From the NCBI GenBank assembly GCA_035438985.1, contig DAORJK010000014.1:1-64000 (forward strand): DNA of 64,000 nucleotides, written 5' to 3'. Positions 16,479 to 26,500 of this stretch are shown piece after piece. Origin of the DNA: UBA4408 sp002389785 (GTDB taxonomy: Bacteria; Bacteroidota; Bacteroidia; UBA4408). A program made the position numbers and the translations under genes. A model generated the notes under the pieces. It saw nothing but the letters and a program-made list of their open reading frames with translations, searched no databases and was not told the origin of the DNA. Each line of letters starts with the position of its first letter. Positions within the stretch are counted from its first letter, which is position 1.

Positions 16479-19400
16479 ATGAAAAAAACAAGCCTCTTTG
16501 TGCTTTTTATAGTCCTTATTTCTTTTACAATTGCTGCCTTTCAAACAAAAATTGCTGCAAATAAAATGAATGCAAACTATGTGTTTCCAAAAAACGGAAG
16601 CTATGAGAAAGAATGGAAAAAAGTTGATTCATTGCAGGAAAAAGGACTTACCCGAAGTGCTCTTACGATAATTGCAGGAATTTATACACACGCAAAAGCA
16701 GAGCGTAGCACTCCTAATTACATTAGAGCAATTGTTGAGCGAATGAAATTTGAAAGCTATCTTGAAGAGGATGAATATGTAAAATCAATTGCTGATTTAG
16801 AGAATGAAATAGCTACCTCTTACTATCCCGCAAAGCAATTAATTTATTCGATTACTGCTGAAATATACTGGCGTTATTATCAAAACAACCGTTGGACCTT
16901 TTTAAATCGTACCGAAACAAGACAGTTTGAAAACAAAGACATCCGCACCTGGGATTTGAAAAAAATATATGAGAAGGTAAGTTACAATTACCATCAATCG
17001 CTCACACAAACCGAAAGAAGCAAGCAAATAACTTTAAGCTCTCTAGATGCCCTTTTGCTAAAGGAACCTGGTTCGCAAAAACTACGACCCACTTTATATG
17101 ATTTACTGGCTCATCGTGCAATAGACTTTTTTATGAATGAAGAATCAGGGTTGATTAAGCCCGCGAATTCCTTTGCTCCTAACAGCCAAGAATATTTTGG
17201 TTCGGCTAAAGATTTTTGCCAACTGGTTGTTGAATCACCTGATTCAACTTCACGATTATTACAAACGGTAAGACTTTTACAGGATGTATTGTATTTTCAT
17301 TTAAAAGACAAAGATCCTCAAGCTTTGGTTGATGTTGATTTGAAGCGATTAAAATTTGTAAGAGAAAACAGCAGTCATCTAGAAAAGGACAGTCTTTATT
17401 TGCAAGCTCTTAGGAACATTGAACAAACATATTCAACACATTCGTGCAGCGCCGATGCTAGCTTTTTAATTGCCAGCTATTATTGGGAAGTGAGCAATGC
17501 TCAAGTCGATAAGCGGACTAGCGCAAGTTTAAGAAAAAAATGTATGAGCTTGTGTGAAGCTGTATTGATGCAATTTTCTGCTAGTGATGCAGCTAAAAAC
17601 TGTTCCTATTTAAAGGCGCTATTACAAGAAAAGGAATTGGGTTTAACGCTTGAAGATGTTAATATTCCTAACAAACCCATATTGGGATTACTTCGATTTA
17701 AGAATGTAACAAAAGCCTATATCAAAATTGTAAAATTAACTGCAAGTAATGAAACTGATTTAGATCGCGGGCTTACGCTTGAGATGCAAAAAACATTATT
17801 AAAACAGGAAGGTGTCGCTAATTGGTCGATAGCCTTACCACAAGAACTCGATTATTTGGAACATACCTGTCAAATTGCTATACCAATGTTAGCGGTTGGG
17901 CACTACTTACTATTTGTTGGTAGTGATCCGGAATTTAATTCTATAAAAAATGGATTGGGGCATAGTAGTTTTTGGGTAAGCAACATTGCCTATATTACAC
18001 AACGAAAACAAGATGGAAGCTACGAAGGATACACTTTAAATCGAGAAAGTGGTGGGGCACTCAGCGATCTTTCATTACGCATGTGGTATGAAACCTACGA
18101 TCAAAAAAGTAGGACCAATAAATTTATTTTAGGAAACTCATTTACTACCGACGCACAAGGACATTTTGAAATTCCAGCAAATGAGAACCACCGCAATTTT
18201 TATTTAGAAATTGAAGACCCTAAAGGAGATCGACTTTGCAGCGATTATGGCTTTTATCATTACAAAAATTATGAATCGCACAGTCAACCATTTGAACAAA
18301 CTTATTTTTTCACCGACCGAAAAATCTATCGTCCCGGTCAAACTGTTTATTTCAAAGCCTTGTTATTAGAGAAGGATGGCGAAGCATCGAAAATATTAGT
18401 GAATAAACAAACCGAGGTAACTTTTAACGATGCCAACGGTCAAAAAATAAGTTCGCTTCAATTGCTTACAAACGAATACGGGTCTTGTCATGGTAGCTTC
18501 ACGATACCCACCGGAAGGTTGAATGGTCAGATGTACATCGCTACACAATCGGGGAGTTGTTACTTTTCGGTAGAGGAATATAAACGGCCTAAATTTGAGG
18601 TGAATTTTGATGCATTAAAAACATCCTACTTACTTGGCGAAAATGTTACTGTGCAAGGAAAGGCTATCAGCTATTCAGGAGTTTCCTTGGGCGGTGCGAA
18701 TGTTAGTTACCGGGTTGTGCGTAAAGCTGTGTATCCAGTTTGGTGGGGATTTACGCGGTATTTTCCGATGAATCAATCAGAAGTAGAAATTGGGAATGGA
18801 ATTACTACAACTACTTCGGACGGAGCTTTTTCAATTTCTTTTAATGCGCTGCCCGATTTTATACAAAACAATAGCAAAGATTTAACATTTAACTTCTTGG
18901 TTTATGCCACCATCACGGATGTAAATGGAGAATCGCATAGTGCCGAAAAAATGATTACACTAGGCAATACTGCTTACAATTTATCGGCTTCATTACCAGC
19001 CTTAGTTGACAAAGAAAAAGAAGTTAAAATTAAGTTACAAGCAAGCAACTTAAATGGTGAATACGAGGTTGCAAAAGGAACTGTTAGGATTTGTAAATTA
19101 AAACAAGCTGCAAAAGTTTACCGCGAACGAAGGTGGGATCTTCCTGATTCTTACTTAATGAATAAATCTGAATTTGAGGCACTTTTTCCCTATGATCAAT
19201 ATTCCGACGAGGCGAATAAATACACTTGGGAACGCAGTGAAATGATGGAAGAAATTGCCTTCTCAACAGATACGACTCTAGCAAAAAATTTAGCAGGAGA
19301 AGTGCTACTTCGCTCAAGCAAAAATTGGGAACAAGGCGAATATTTTTACGAAGCAACTTCGTATGATAAAAATAATAAAGAGGTAAAAGTTCAAAATTAT

Positions 19401-22400
19401 TTCACGCTTTATTCATCACTCGACAAAAAGGCAACAGGTGTAGAACTGCTAAATTTTTCGATGCTGAAAGATGCCGGAGAGCCCGGAGAAACTGCACAAG
19501 TTTTGGTTGGAACAGCCGAAAAAGAACTTTCCCTTTTAGTCGAGCTGGAATGTAAAAACGAAATCATTAAACGTGAATGGCTAAAATTGTCGGCTTCACA
19601 AAAAATAATTGACATTCCTTTAGAAGAAAGTTATAGAGGAAATTGTGCAGTACATATTACGGCAATTAAGCAAAATCGATTACTGAAGTATACCTCGATT
19701 ATTACGGTGCCCTATACCAATCGGGAGCTGGATATTCAAATAGAGACCTTCAGAAACAAATTGAAACCAGGAGAAACAGAAGAATGGAAACTAAAAATTC
19801 GCGATAAAAAAGGAAATAAAGCCAGTGCTGAATTAATCGCTGCTGTGTATGATGCATCGCTGGATGCTTTTGCTGCGAATTCATGGATGGTTAATTTATA
19901 TCAGTCCTATTATTCAACACGAAGCTGGGATCCAGGTGCGTCATTTAAGTTAAATTCGATTGCTGCTTATGGTAAGGATTGGAATATTTACCCTACACCC
20001 TTTAACAGACAATACGATCGCTTAAATTGGTTTGGATATGAAGGATATAATTCCTTTGGTTTAACACGAGATGCGTATACTTCGGATAGGTCGGTTAGAA
20101 CATTGGCAATGCCGAATGCGGGAAGTGCGGCTCCAATGGCAAAGGCTGAAGCTGCTATGGAAGGTTTTACAGAACAATCAAAACCGCTGATTCAATCTAA
20201 CACAAAATCGAAAGAAACATCTCAAGATGCTCAAAATTCAAATACATCTAAAACACCGGTGGTGAAGTTTCGTAGCAATTTTAATGAAACCGCTTTTTTT
20301 TATCCTCAACTTGAAACCAATGAAGTAGGTGATGTGTTGGTAAAATTTACTTTACCTGATGCGTTAACCCGTTGGAAACTTTTGGGCTGGGCGCACAGTA
20401 AAGATTTAAAAACGGGTTCAATTACAGCAGCGTTTCAAACGCAAAAAGAACTGATGATTGGATTATTAGCACCACGATTTTTTAGAGAAGGTGATAGCAT
20501 TTTATTGCGCGCAAAAATTGAAAACATGAGTGATCAAGACCAGCAAATACGGGGGAATATTCGTTTCATCAATACTTCAACACAACAAGATATAACTCAG
20601 CAATTGTTGATTAAAGAAAGTGCTGAGAAAAAATGTTCTATTCAGAAAAATGGCAATCAGGTAATTCAATGGAAAGTAAAAATCCCAAAAGGTTTTGAAA
20701 CTATTAGTTGCCTTGTTACTGCTAATTGTGCGGGTTATTCGGATGGTGAAGAAGTAACTATACCTGTATTGAGTAATAAAACGATGGTGGTTGAAAGTAT
20801 ACCTCTGTCACTAAGAGGAAAGGAGCAAAAATCCTTTTCATTTCCTTCACTTCTTACGCAAAACAATCAAAGTAAAACATTGCAAAATTACTCTGTAACA
20901 CTTGAGTTTAGCTCAAACCCTGTATGGTATGCAATTCAAGCATTGCCGTATTTAATGGAAAGTTCAACAGCCTGCTCTGAACAATTGTTTTCGCGCTATT
21001 ATGCAACTAGTATTGCTGCACATTTAGCCAATTCTTCACCTAAAATAAAACGTGTATTTGATAGTTGGAAAAGCGCTGAAAATTCCGGTAACAAAGAAAG
21101 TTTACTTTCTTCTTTGGAAAAAAATACAGAATTAAAAACGCTGTTATTGGAAGAAACGCCTTGGGTTATGCAGGCAAAAAATGAACATGAAAGAAAACAA
21201 CGTTTAGGATTGCTGTTCGATTTAAATACACTTTCGAATGAAACTGAAAAAGCACTGTCCCAGTTACAAAAAATGCAATTACAAAATGGTGGATGGCCTT
21301 GGTTTGAAGGCATGCAGGATGATGCATACATTACTCAACATATCGTAGCAGGATTAGGTCATTTGGATCATTTGGGAATTAAAATTATTCATACGGATCC
21401 ACAACTTTATGAGTCAATTAAAGCGGCTGTAGCATATATGGACACTCGAATGCGTGAAGAATATGACCAGTTATTAAAGTATTCGTCAAACACCATGAAT
21501 GAAAATCATTTGAGTTATGCGGCTATACATTATTTGTATTCGCGCAGTTATTTCAAAGAAATTGCTTTATCTCCTTCTGCAAAAATTGCCTTCGCTTATT
21601 ATAAAGGTCAGACTGAAAAATATTGGCTAAAAAACAATCGCTATTTACAAGGTATGATTGCACTTTCCTTGCATCGATACGGCACCAAAAATGTAGCAAC
21701 TTCAATACTTGCATCTCTTAAGGAAAATGCACTCTTTTCGGAGGAGTTTGGAATGTATTGGAAAGACAATACAGCCGGCTACTATTGGCATCAAGCACCT
21801 ATTGAAACTCAAGCTCTTTTAATGGAAGCCTTTGACGAAATTGCGAACGATGCCCTATCAGTTGAGGCAATGAAAGTGTGGTTGTTGAAAAACAAACAAT
21901 GCAATGATTGGAAAACTACACGTGCAACTACGGAAGCTTGTTATGCCTTATTGAGAAGAGGTACAGATTTTTTAGCGCAAGAAAATGAGGTTGAAATAAA
22001 GATTGGTAGTTATGATTTAACTACTGCAACTATTGAAGATAGTAAAAAAGAAGCCGGTACAGGTTATTTCAAAACGAGTTGGCATGGAAACGATATTAAA
22101 TCAGATATGGGTACAATTTCAGTAAAACCTGCGGCAACAAATTCTTCGAATCAATCACTTATGTGGGGCGCTGTTTATTGGAATTACTATGAAGAATTAA
22201 CTAAAATTAAACAATCAACCTCGCCATTGCAGATTAGTAAAAAAGTATTTTGCGAAAAAAATTCTCCAACCGGGCCCTTTCTTGAACCTATCACACTGAA
22301 TTCTGTAGTAAAACCCGGAGATAAATTGGTAGTGCGAATTGAAATACGCTCAGACCGAGAAATGGAATATGTACAATTAAAAGATATGCGAGCTTCAGGA

Positions 22401-22643
22401 TTAGAGCCAGTTTCGGTTATTTCTACCTATACCTATCAAGATGGTTTAGGATATTACGAAAGTACGAAAGATGCGTCCACAAGTTTTTACTTTTCACATA
22501 TTCCACGCGGAACACATGTTTTAGAATATACCTTGCGTGCTTCCCACAGTGGAAATTTCAGCAATGGAATTACCAGTATTCAATGCGCCTATGCTCCTGA
22601 ATTTACAAGTCACTCCGAAGGAATACGAATTGAAATTAAATAA
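16479..22643 (+). CDS. alpha-2-macroglobulin family protein with thioester
   Basis: A 2054-residue secreted protein with signal peptide MKKTSLFVLFIVLISFTIAA. I use ATG 16479, not the upstream TTG, because it gives this leader. The family order is recognisable: an MG2-like domain with TDRKIYRPGQTVYF, a central A2M domain with FTLPDALTRWKLLGWAHS, and the thioester motif CSEQ with Cys at residue 1499. An alpha-alpha-barrel and a receptor-binding-like end follow. Such proteins trap attacking proteases. In proteobacteria the partner is penicillin-binding protein 1C, and none is next to it here. A Ser/Thr/Ala-rich linker around 1210-1265 may be the bait region. It converges on the porP gene with only 7 bp between stops. 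Confidence 0.92.
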   Translation: MKKTSLFVLFIVLISFTIAAFQTKIAANKMNANYVFPKNGSYEKEWKKVDSLQEKGLTRSALTIIAGIYTHAKAERSTPNYIRAIVERMKFESYLEEDEYVKSIADLENEIATSYYPAKQLIYSITAEIYWRYYQNNRWTFLNRTETRQFENKDIRTWDLKKIYEKVSYNYHQSLTQTERSKQITLSSLDALLLKEPGSQKLRPTLYDLLAHRAIDFFMNEESGLIKPANSFAPNSQEYFGSAKDFCQLVVESPDSTSRLLQTVRLLQDVLYFHLKDKDPQALVDVDLKRLKFVRENSSHLEKDSLYLQALRNIEQTYSTHSCSADASFLIASYYWEVSNAQVDKRTSASLRKKCMSLCEAVLMQFSASDAAKNCSYLKALLQEKELGLTLEDVNIPNKPILGLLRFKNVTKAYIKIVKLTASNETDLDRGLTLEMQKTLLKQEGVANWSIALPQELDYLEHTCQIAIPMLAVGHYLLFVGSDPEFNSIKNGLGHSSFWVSNIAYITQRKQDGSYEGYTLNRESGGALSDLSLRMWYETYDQKSRTNKFILGNSFTTDAQGHFEIPANENHRNFYLEIEDPKGDRLCSDYGFYHYKNYESHSQPFEQTYFFTDRKIYRPGQTVYFKALLLEKDGEASKILVNKQTEVTFNDANGQKISSLQLLTNEYGSCHGSFTIPTGRLNGQMYIATQSGSCYFSVEEYKRPKFEVNFDALKTSYLLGENVTVQGKAISYSGVSLGGANVSYRVVRKAVYPVWWGFTRYFPMNQSEVEIGNGITTTTSDGAFSISFNALPDFIQNNSKDLTFNFLVYATITDVNGESHSAEKMITLGNTAYNLSASLPALVDKEKEVKIKLQASNLNGEYEVAKGTVRICKLKQAAKVYRERRWDLPDSYLMNKSEFEALFPYDQYSDEANKYTWERSEMMEEIAFSTDTTLAKNLAGEVLLRSSKNWEQGEYFYEATSYDKNNKEVKVQNYFTLYSSLDKKATGVELLNFSMLKDAGEPGETAQVLVGTAEKELSLLVELECKNEIIKREWLKLSASQKIIDIPLEESYRGNCAVHITAIKQNRLLKYTSIITVPYTNRELDIQIETFRNKLKPGETEEWKLKIRDKKGNKASAELIAAVYDASLDAFAANSWMVNLYQSYYSTRSWDPGASFKLNSIAAYGKDWNIYPTPFNRQYDRLNWFGYEGYNSFGLTRDAYTSDRSVRTLAMPNAGSAAPMAKAEAAMEGFTEQSKPLIQSNTKSKETSQDAQNSNTSKTPVVKFRSNFNETAFFYPQLETNEVGDVLVKFTLPDALTRWKLLGWAHSKDLKTGSITAAFQTQKELMIGLLAPRFFREGDSILLRAKIENMSDQDQQIRGNIRFINTSTQQDITQQLLIKESAEKKCSIQKNGNQVIQWKVKIPKGFETISCLVTANCAGYSDGEEVTIPVLSNKTMVVESIPLSLRGKEQKSFSFPSLLTQNNQSKTLQNYSVTLEFSSNPVWYAIQALPYLMESSTACSEQLFSRYYATSIAAHLANSSPKIKRVFDSWKSAENSGNKESLLSSLEKNTELKTLLLEETPWVMQAKNEHERKQRLGLLFDLNTLSNETEKALSQLQKMQLQNGGWPWFEGMQDDAYITQHIVAGLGHLDHLGIKIIHTDPQLYESIKAAVAYMDTRMREEYDQLLKYSSNTMNENHLSYAAIHYLYSRSYFKEIALSPSAKIAFAYYKGQTEKYWLKNNRYLQGMIALSLHRYGTKNVATSILASLKENALFSEEFGMYWKDNTAGYYWHQAPIETQALLMEAFDEIANDALSVEAMKVWLLKNKQCNDWKTTRATTEACYALLRRGTDFLAQENEVEIKIGSYDLTTATIEDSKKEAGTGYFKTSWHGNDIKSDMGTISVKPAATNSSNQSLMWGAVYWNYYEELTKIKQSTSPLQISKKVFCEKNSPTGPFLEPITLNSVVKPGDKLVVRIEIRSDREMEYVQLKDMRASGLEPVSVISTYTYQDGLGYYESTKDASTSFYFSHIPRGTHVLEYTLRASHSGNFSNGITSIQCAYAPEFTSHSEGIRIEIK

Positions 22644-22650
22644 ATTCGAA

Positions 22651-23568
22651 TTATTCAATAGAAGGAACTTTGGCTTCAGTGGTTTTAATAAATCTTAAAC
22701 CAACTAAAATTTCGTGGGTACCGCTGCTGTAGTTCTTAAGGTTAGAGAAGGTAAAGTCGTGTGCATAGGCAAAAGTAATGTGCTTTTTTATACACAAGCC
22801 TATCATAGCGCTATAGGCATCAAGACTTCTATAAGCGCCTCCAAGCCAAATCAACTCACGGTATGAAACTTTTAATCCTGCATCTATTTGCGTAGGTACC
22901 GGTTTAAGCACTTTTACCAATACTGATGGCTCAATTGTAAAGTCTTCGTTCGGACGATAACGATAAGCGCCATTTATAAAATAGTGGTCTTCGAGTTTAG
23001 AGCCAATACTACTATTGCTATTGTATAAATTAAGCTTGTTTTGCACAAGTTGAGGGGCACTAAAACCAATGTTAAACTGCTTTGAATACAAATTTAATCC
23101 AAAGCCGAAATCAGGCAATAAAACTGACTGCAAACTACCATCCAAAGCCACATCGGCATCGTCGTGCAAATTAATTTTTGAACCATCTACCGTAAATTGT
23201 AACAAGCCGGCAGACAACCCCATACCCAATTTTATTTGTTCGTTAATTTTTAAGTGATACGTATAACTACCATAAATACCCGTACGACGTGTTGGGCCTG
23301 TGATATCTGTAAACAAATAACCCCCTACTCCTACTTTTCTTGATTTTAATGGACCATCAACACTTAGAATATAAGTTCGTGGAGCATCAGTAATTCCTTT
23401 CCATTGATAGCGGTTATTGCTTTTAGCTTCAAAAAAATCGTTTTTACCTCCAGAGCCCGGATTTAATAAAAACTCATTCATCATGTACTGTGTATAAAGC
23501 GGCATTTGTTGAGCTCTTAGCTGGGTTACAGCACACATGATAACTACTAGTATGGTAAATTTTTTCAT
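22651..23568 (-). CDS. PorP/SprF family T9SS-associated outer-membrane protein
   Basis: A 305-residue outer-membrane beta-barrel protein with a leader ending in QLRAQ and the family start MPLYTQYMMNEFLLNPG. In Flavobacterium johnsoniae, SprF-type proteins are needed to export type B sorting-domain cargo such as SprB. Here the gene follows the giant SprB-repeat adhesin by 4 bp (the adhesin ends at 23573), so the two are almost certainly translated from one message and this is its dedicated export partner. Confidence 0.93.
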   Translation of the reverse strand: MKKFTILVVIMCAVTQLRAQQMPLYTQYMMNEFLLNPGSGGKNDFFEAKSNNRYQWKGITDAPRTYILSVDGPLKSRKVGVGGYLFTDITGPTRRTGIYGSYTYHLKINEQIKLGMGLSAGLLQFTVDGSKINLHDDADVALDGSLQSVLLPDFGFGLNLYSKQFNIGFSAPQLVQNKLNLYNSNSSIGSKLEDHYFINGAYRYRPNEDFTIEPSVLVKVLKPVPTQIDAGLKVSYRELIWLGGAYRSLDAYSAMIGLCIKKHITFAYAHDFTFSNLKNYSSGTHEILVGLRFIKTTEAKVPSIE

Positions 23569-23572
23569 CGTT

Positions 23573-26500
23573 TTAACGCATTATAGTTATTGGGCCTGTT
23601 ATATTTTCAGGATTCGCTTCATCGTGTAAATTAATCACATAATAATAAGTTCCTACAGGTAAATCCTTGCCTTTGTATTTACCATCCCATTTTTCGGTAT
23701 ATCCAGGAGAGCTGAATAATTTTTCACCCCAGCGGTTATAAACTTCGACTTCACAGTTAGTGTAAGCTTCTATACCGTCTATTTCCCAAACATCATTTTT
23801 TCCGTCACCATTTGGCGTAATCCCATTGTTTACAAAGATAGTAGGCAGAACGTTGATGGTAATTGAATCGGAGCTGAAACAACCGTTTGGATTAGTTACT
23901 TTGACTATATAAGTAGTAGTAACTTTAGGAGTTGCTATAGTTGAAACAGATGCAGTGTCGGTTAAATCGAGTATTGGCGACCAGCTATAAGTGGCACCAT
24001 TAGCACCTCCTGTTGCAATGAGTTGAACAGGTGTTCCAACAATAACAGTTTGATCGGGCCCCAGATCAACATCCGGCAAGGCATTTACATATATAGAAAC
24101 AATATCAGAATCTGAACACAATCCATTGTAAGCAACCAATAAATAATCGTTTGCACCTACTACAGGACTTACCACTACAGCAGCTGTATTATCAAGTAAA
24201 GTAAGAGAAGGATATTTAAACCATTTGTAAGTAGTTCCGCCATTTCCTACCAATGTAATTGAGTTAGTAAAACACAAGGTATCATCAGGGCCGGCGCTTG
24301 CTTGAACAACAATCAAAGCATTTACAGTATCTGAGTACAAATAATTACATCCATTGGCATCAGTAATAGACACATGGTAGATTCCGGGAATTACTCCGTT
24401 AAGATCTTCTGTAGTAGAAGCATTTACATCATCCCACAAGAAACTGTAAGGTGGAACACCACCTGATGGACTTAAGTCTATTGATCCATCGGGTGTATTG
24501 CTACATTGAGCACTGGTAGTAGTTGAAGTCGCAGATATTTGCAAAGGAGTATTAATAACCAAAGTAGGCGAAATCGTATCACAGCCATTAGCATCGCTTA
24601 TTGTAACAAATAAATTTCCATTCGGAATATTTGAAATAGTTGCAGTGGTATCACCTGTACTCCACAAGTAAGAATAAGGAATAGTTCCTCCCGAAGGAAT
24701 TACACTTATAGAACCGGTACTATCGCCAAAACAAAGTACATTGTTTATTTGCGACAAACTAAGGACAATAGGACTGGGTTCGCTGATAGCAATTTGCTGA
24801 AATCCTTTACATCCTAAATTATCCGTGGCTTCTACTATATAATTTCCGGCACAAAGGTTTGTAAGTGCAGGAGTGGTTTGATTGCCCGGCGTCCATGAAT
24901 AGGTGTAGCCCGGGTTAACTCCACTTGCAACTGCTGTAATTGATCCATTGCAAGAACTGGCACAAGTTGAATTAGTAGCGGTGTAAGTGATAGCAGGTCC
25001 GGTGCTATTAGCTAAAGTGGTAGTATCAATTTGTGCACATCCATTAGCATCCGTAATAGTAGCTACGTAAATTCCAGGGCATAAATTTGAAATAATTGCA
25101 TTTGCAGGATTGGCAGGAGACCATGCATAAGTATAGGGCAATTGACCGCCAGTAACAGTAAGTGCTAATGTTCCATTACATTGACCACAATCAGGGTTCG
25201 TTTTAGTAAAAGAAACTGAAACAGTAACTGCTGCACTAATGGTTACGCTTCCAGTTGTAACACACCCATTTGTATCCTTCACTTGATAATTATATGAACC
25301 AGCACACAATCCTGTTAAAGAAGTACTTGTAGAACCATTGTGCAACCAAAAATAAGTATAAGGTCCATTACCTGACAACACCGAAATAGTGGCCGTTCCA
25401 TTACAGCTACCTGCACAAGTTTCATCTGTTTTTGCAACCGAAACAAGCGGGCCGGTAGAATTACTAATACTTACATTTTTATTTTGAGAACAGCCCGCAA
25501 TATCGGTCACCGAAACCATGTAAACTCCGGCGCATAAACTATCGGCAAAAAGTCCAACATCGCCATTACTCCACAAAACAGAATTGGGCAAAACACCTCC
25601 CGAAGGGATGATGGTTGCACTACCATTGCACGAACCACAACTTGCATTAACGGTATTACTGATACTAAATAAAATTGGTGGAGGTTCAGATATATTAACA
25701 GTATTAATAGTTTTGCAACCGGCATTATCTGTAACAGTAACGCTATACTGTCCAGCACACAAACCGGATACTGCTGAAGTAATTTGTCCACCCGGAGTCC
25801 AACTGTAGGTAAAAGGTGAGTTTGTACCACTAACAATAGCAGTGGCTGTTCCATCACAAGCACTATTACAATGCGCATCAGTAAAACTAACGGATACGCC
25901 GGGACCGTTTGAATTATTGACTGTAAATTGTTGGGTATAGGTACATTGTCCGGCATCCGTCATGTGCAAGGTGTAAATGCCAGCACTTAAGTTGGAAATG
26001 GTAGCAGTTGAAGCTCCGCCGGGAACCCATGAATAAGTATATCCGCCAGCTCCTCCGCTTGGATTAACAGTTATGGATCCATTTGACAATCCACAATTGG
26101 GTTGAATTATGTTTGAATTGTAATTAATGATTGTTGCAGCATTTATGGTTACTGATGATGAAAAAGTACAGCCCAGCGAGTCTGTAACAGAATAATCATA
26201 AGTTCCAGCACATAGTCCGGTTAAGGAAGCGGTTGTTTGTCCTCCTTGCAACCAAAAATAACTGTACGGAGGTGTACCATTTGTTACAGTTAAATTGGTT
26301 GTTCCATCGCATAAATTATTACAAGTTTCATTCGTAAAATTAGCGGTAACTTGTGGAGCAGTTGTATTACTAATATTTATATTAAGTGCAGCCTTACACT
26401 CAGAAAAATCCTTCATAAAAACGGAATATAATCCTGCACATAAATTTGCAGCAAAGGCACCCGTATCCCCACTACTCCAAAAAATGGTATATGGCAAAGT

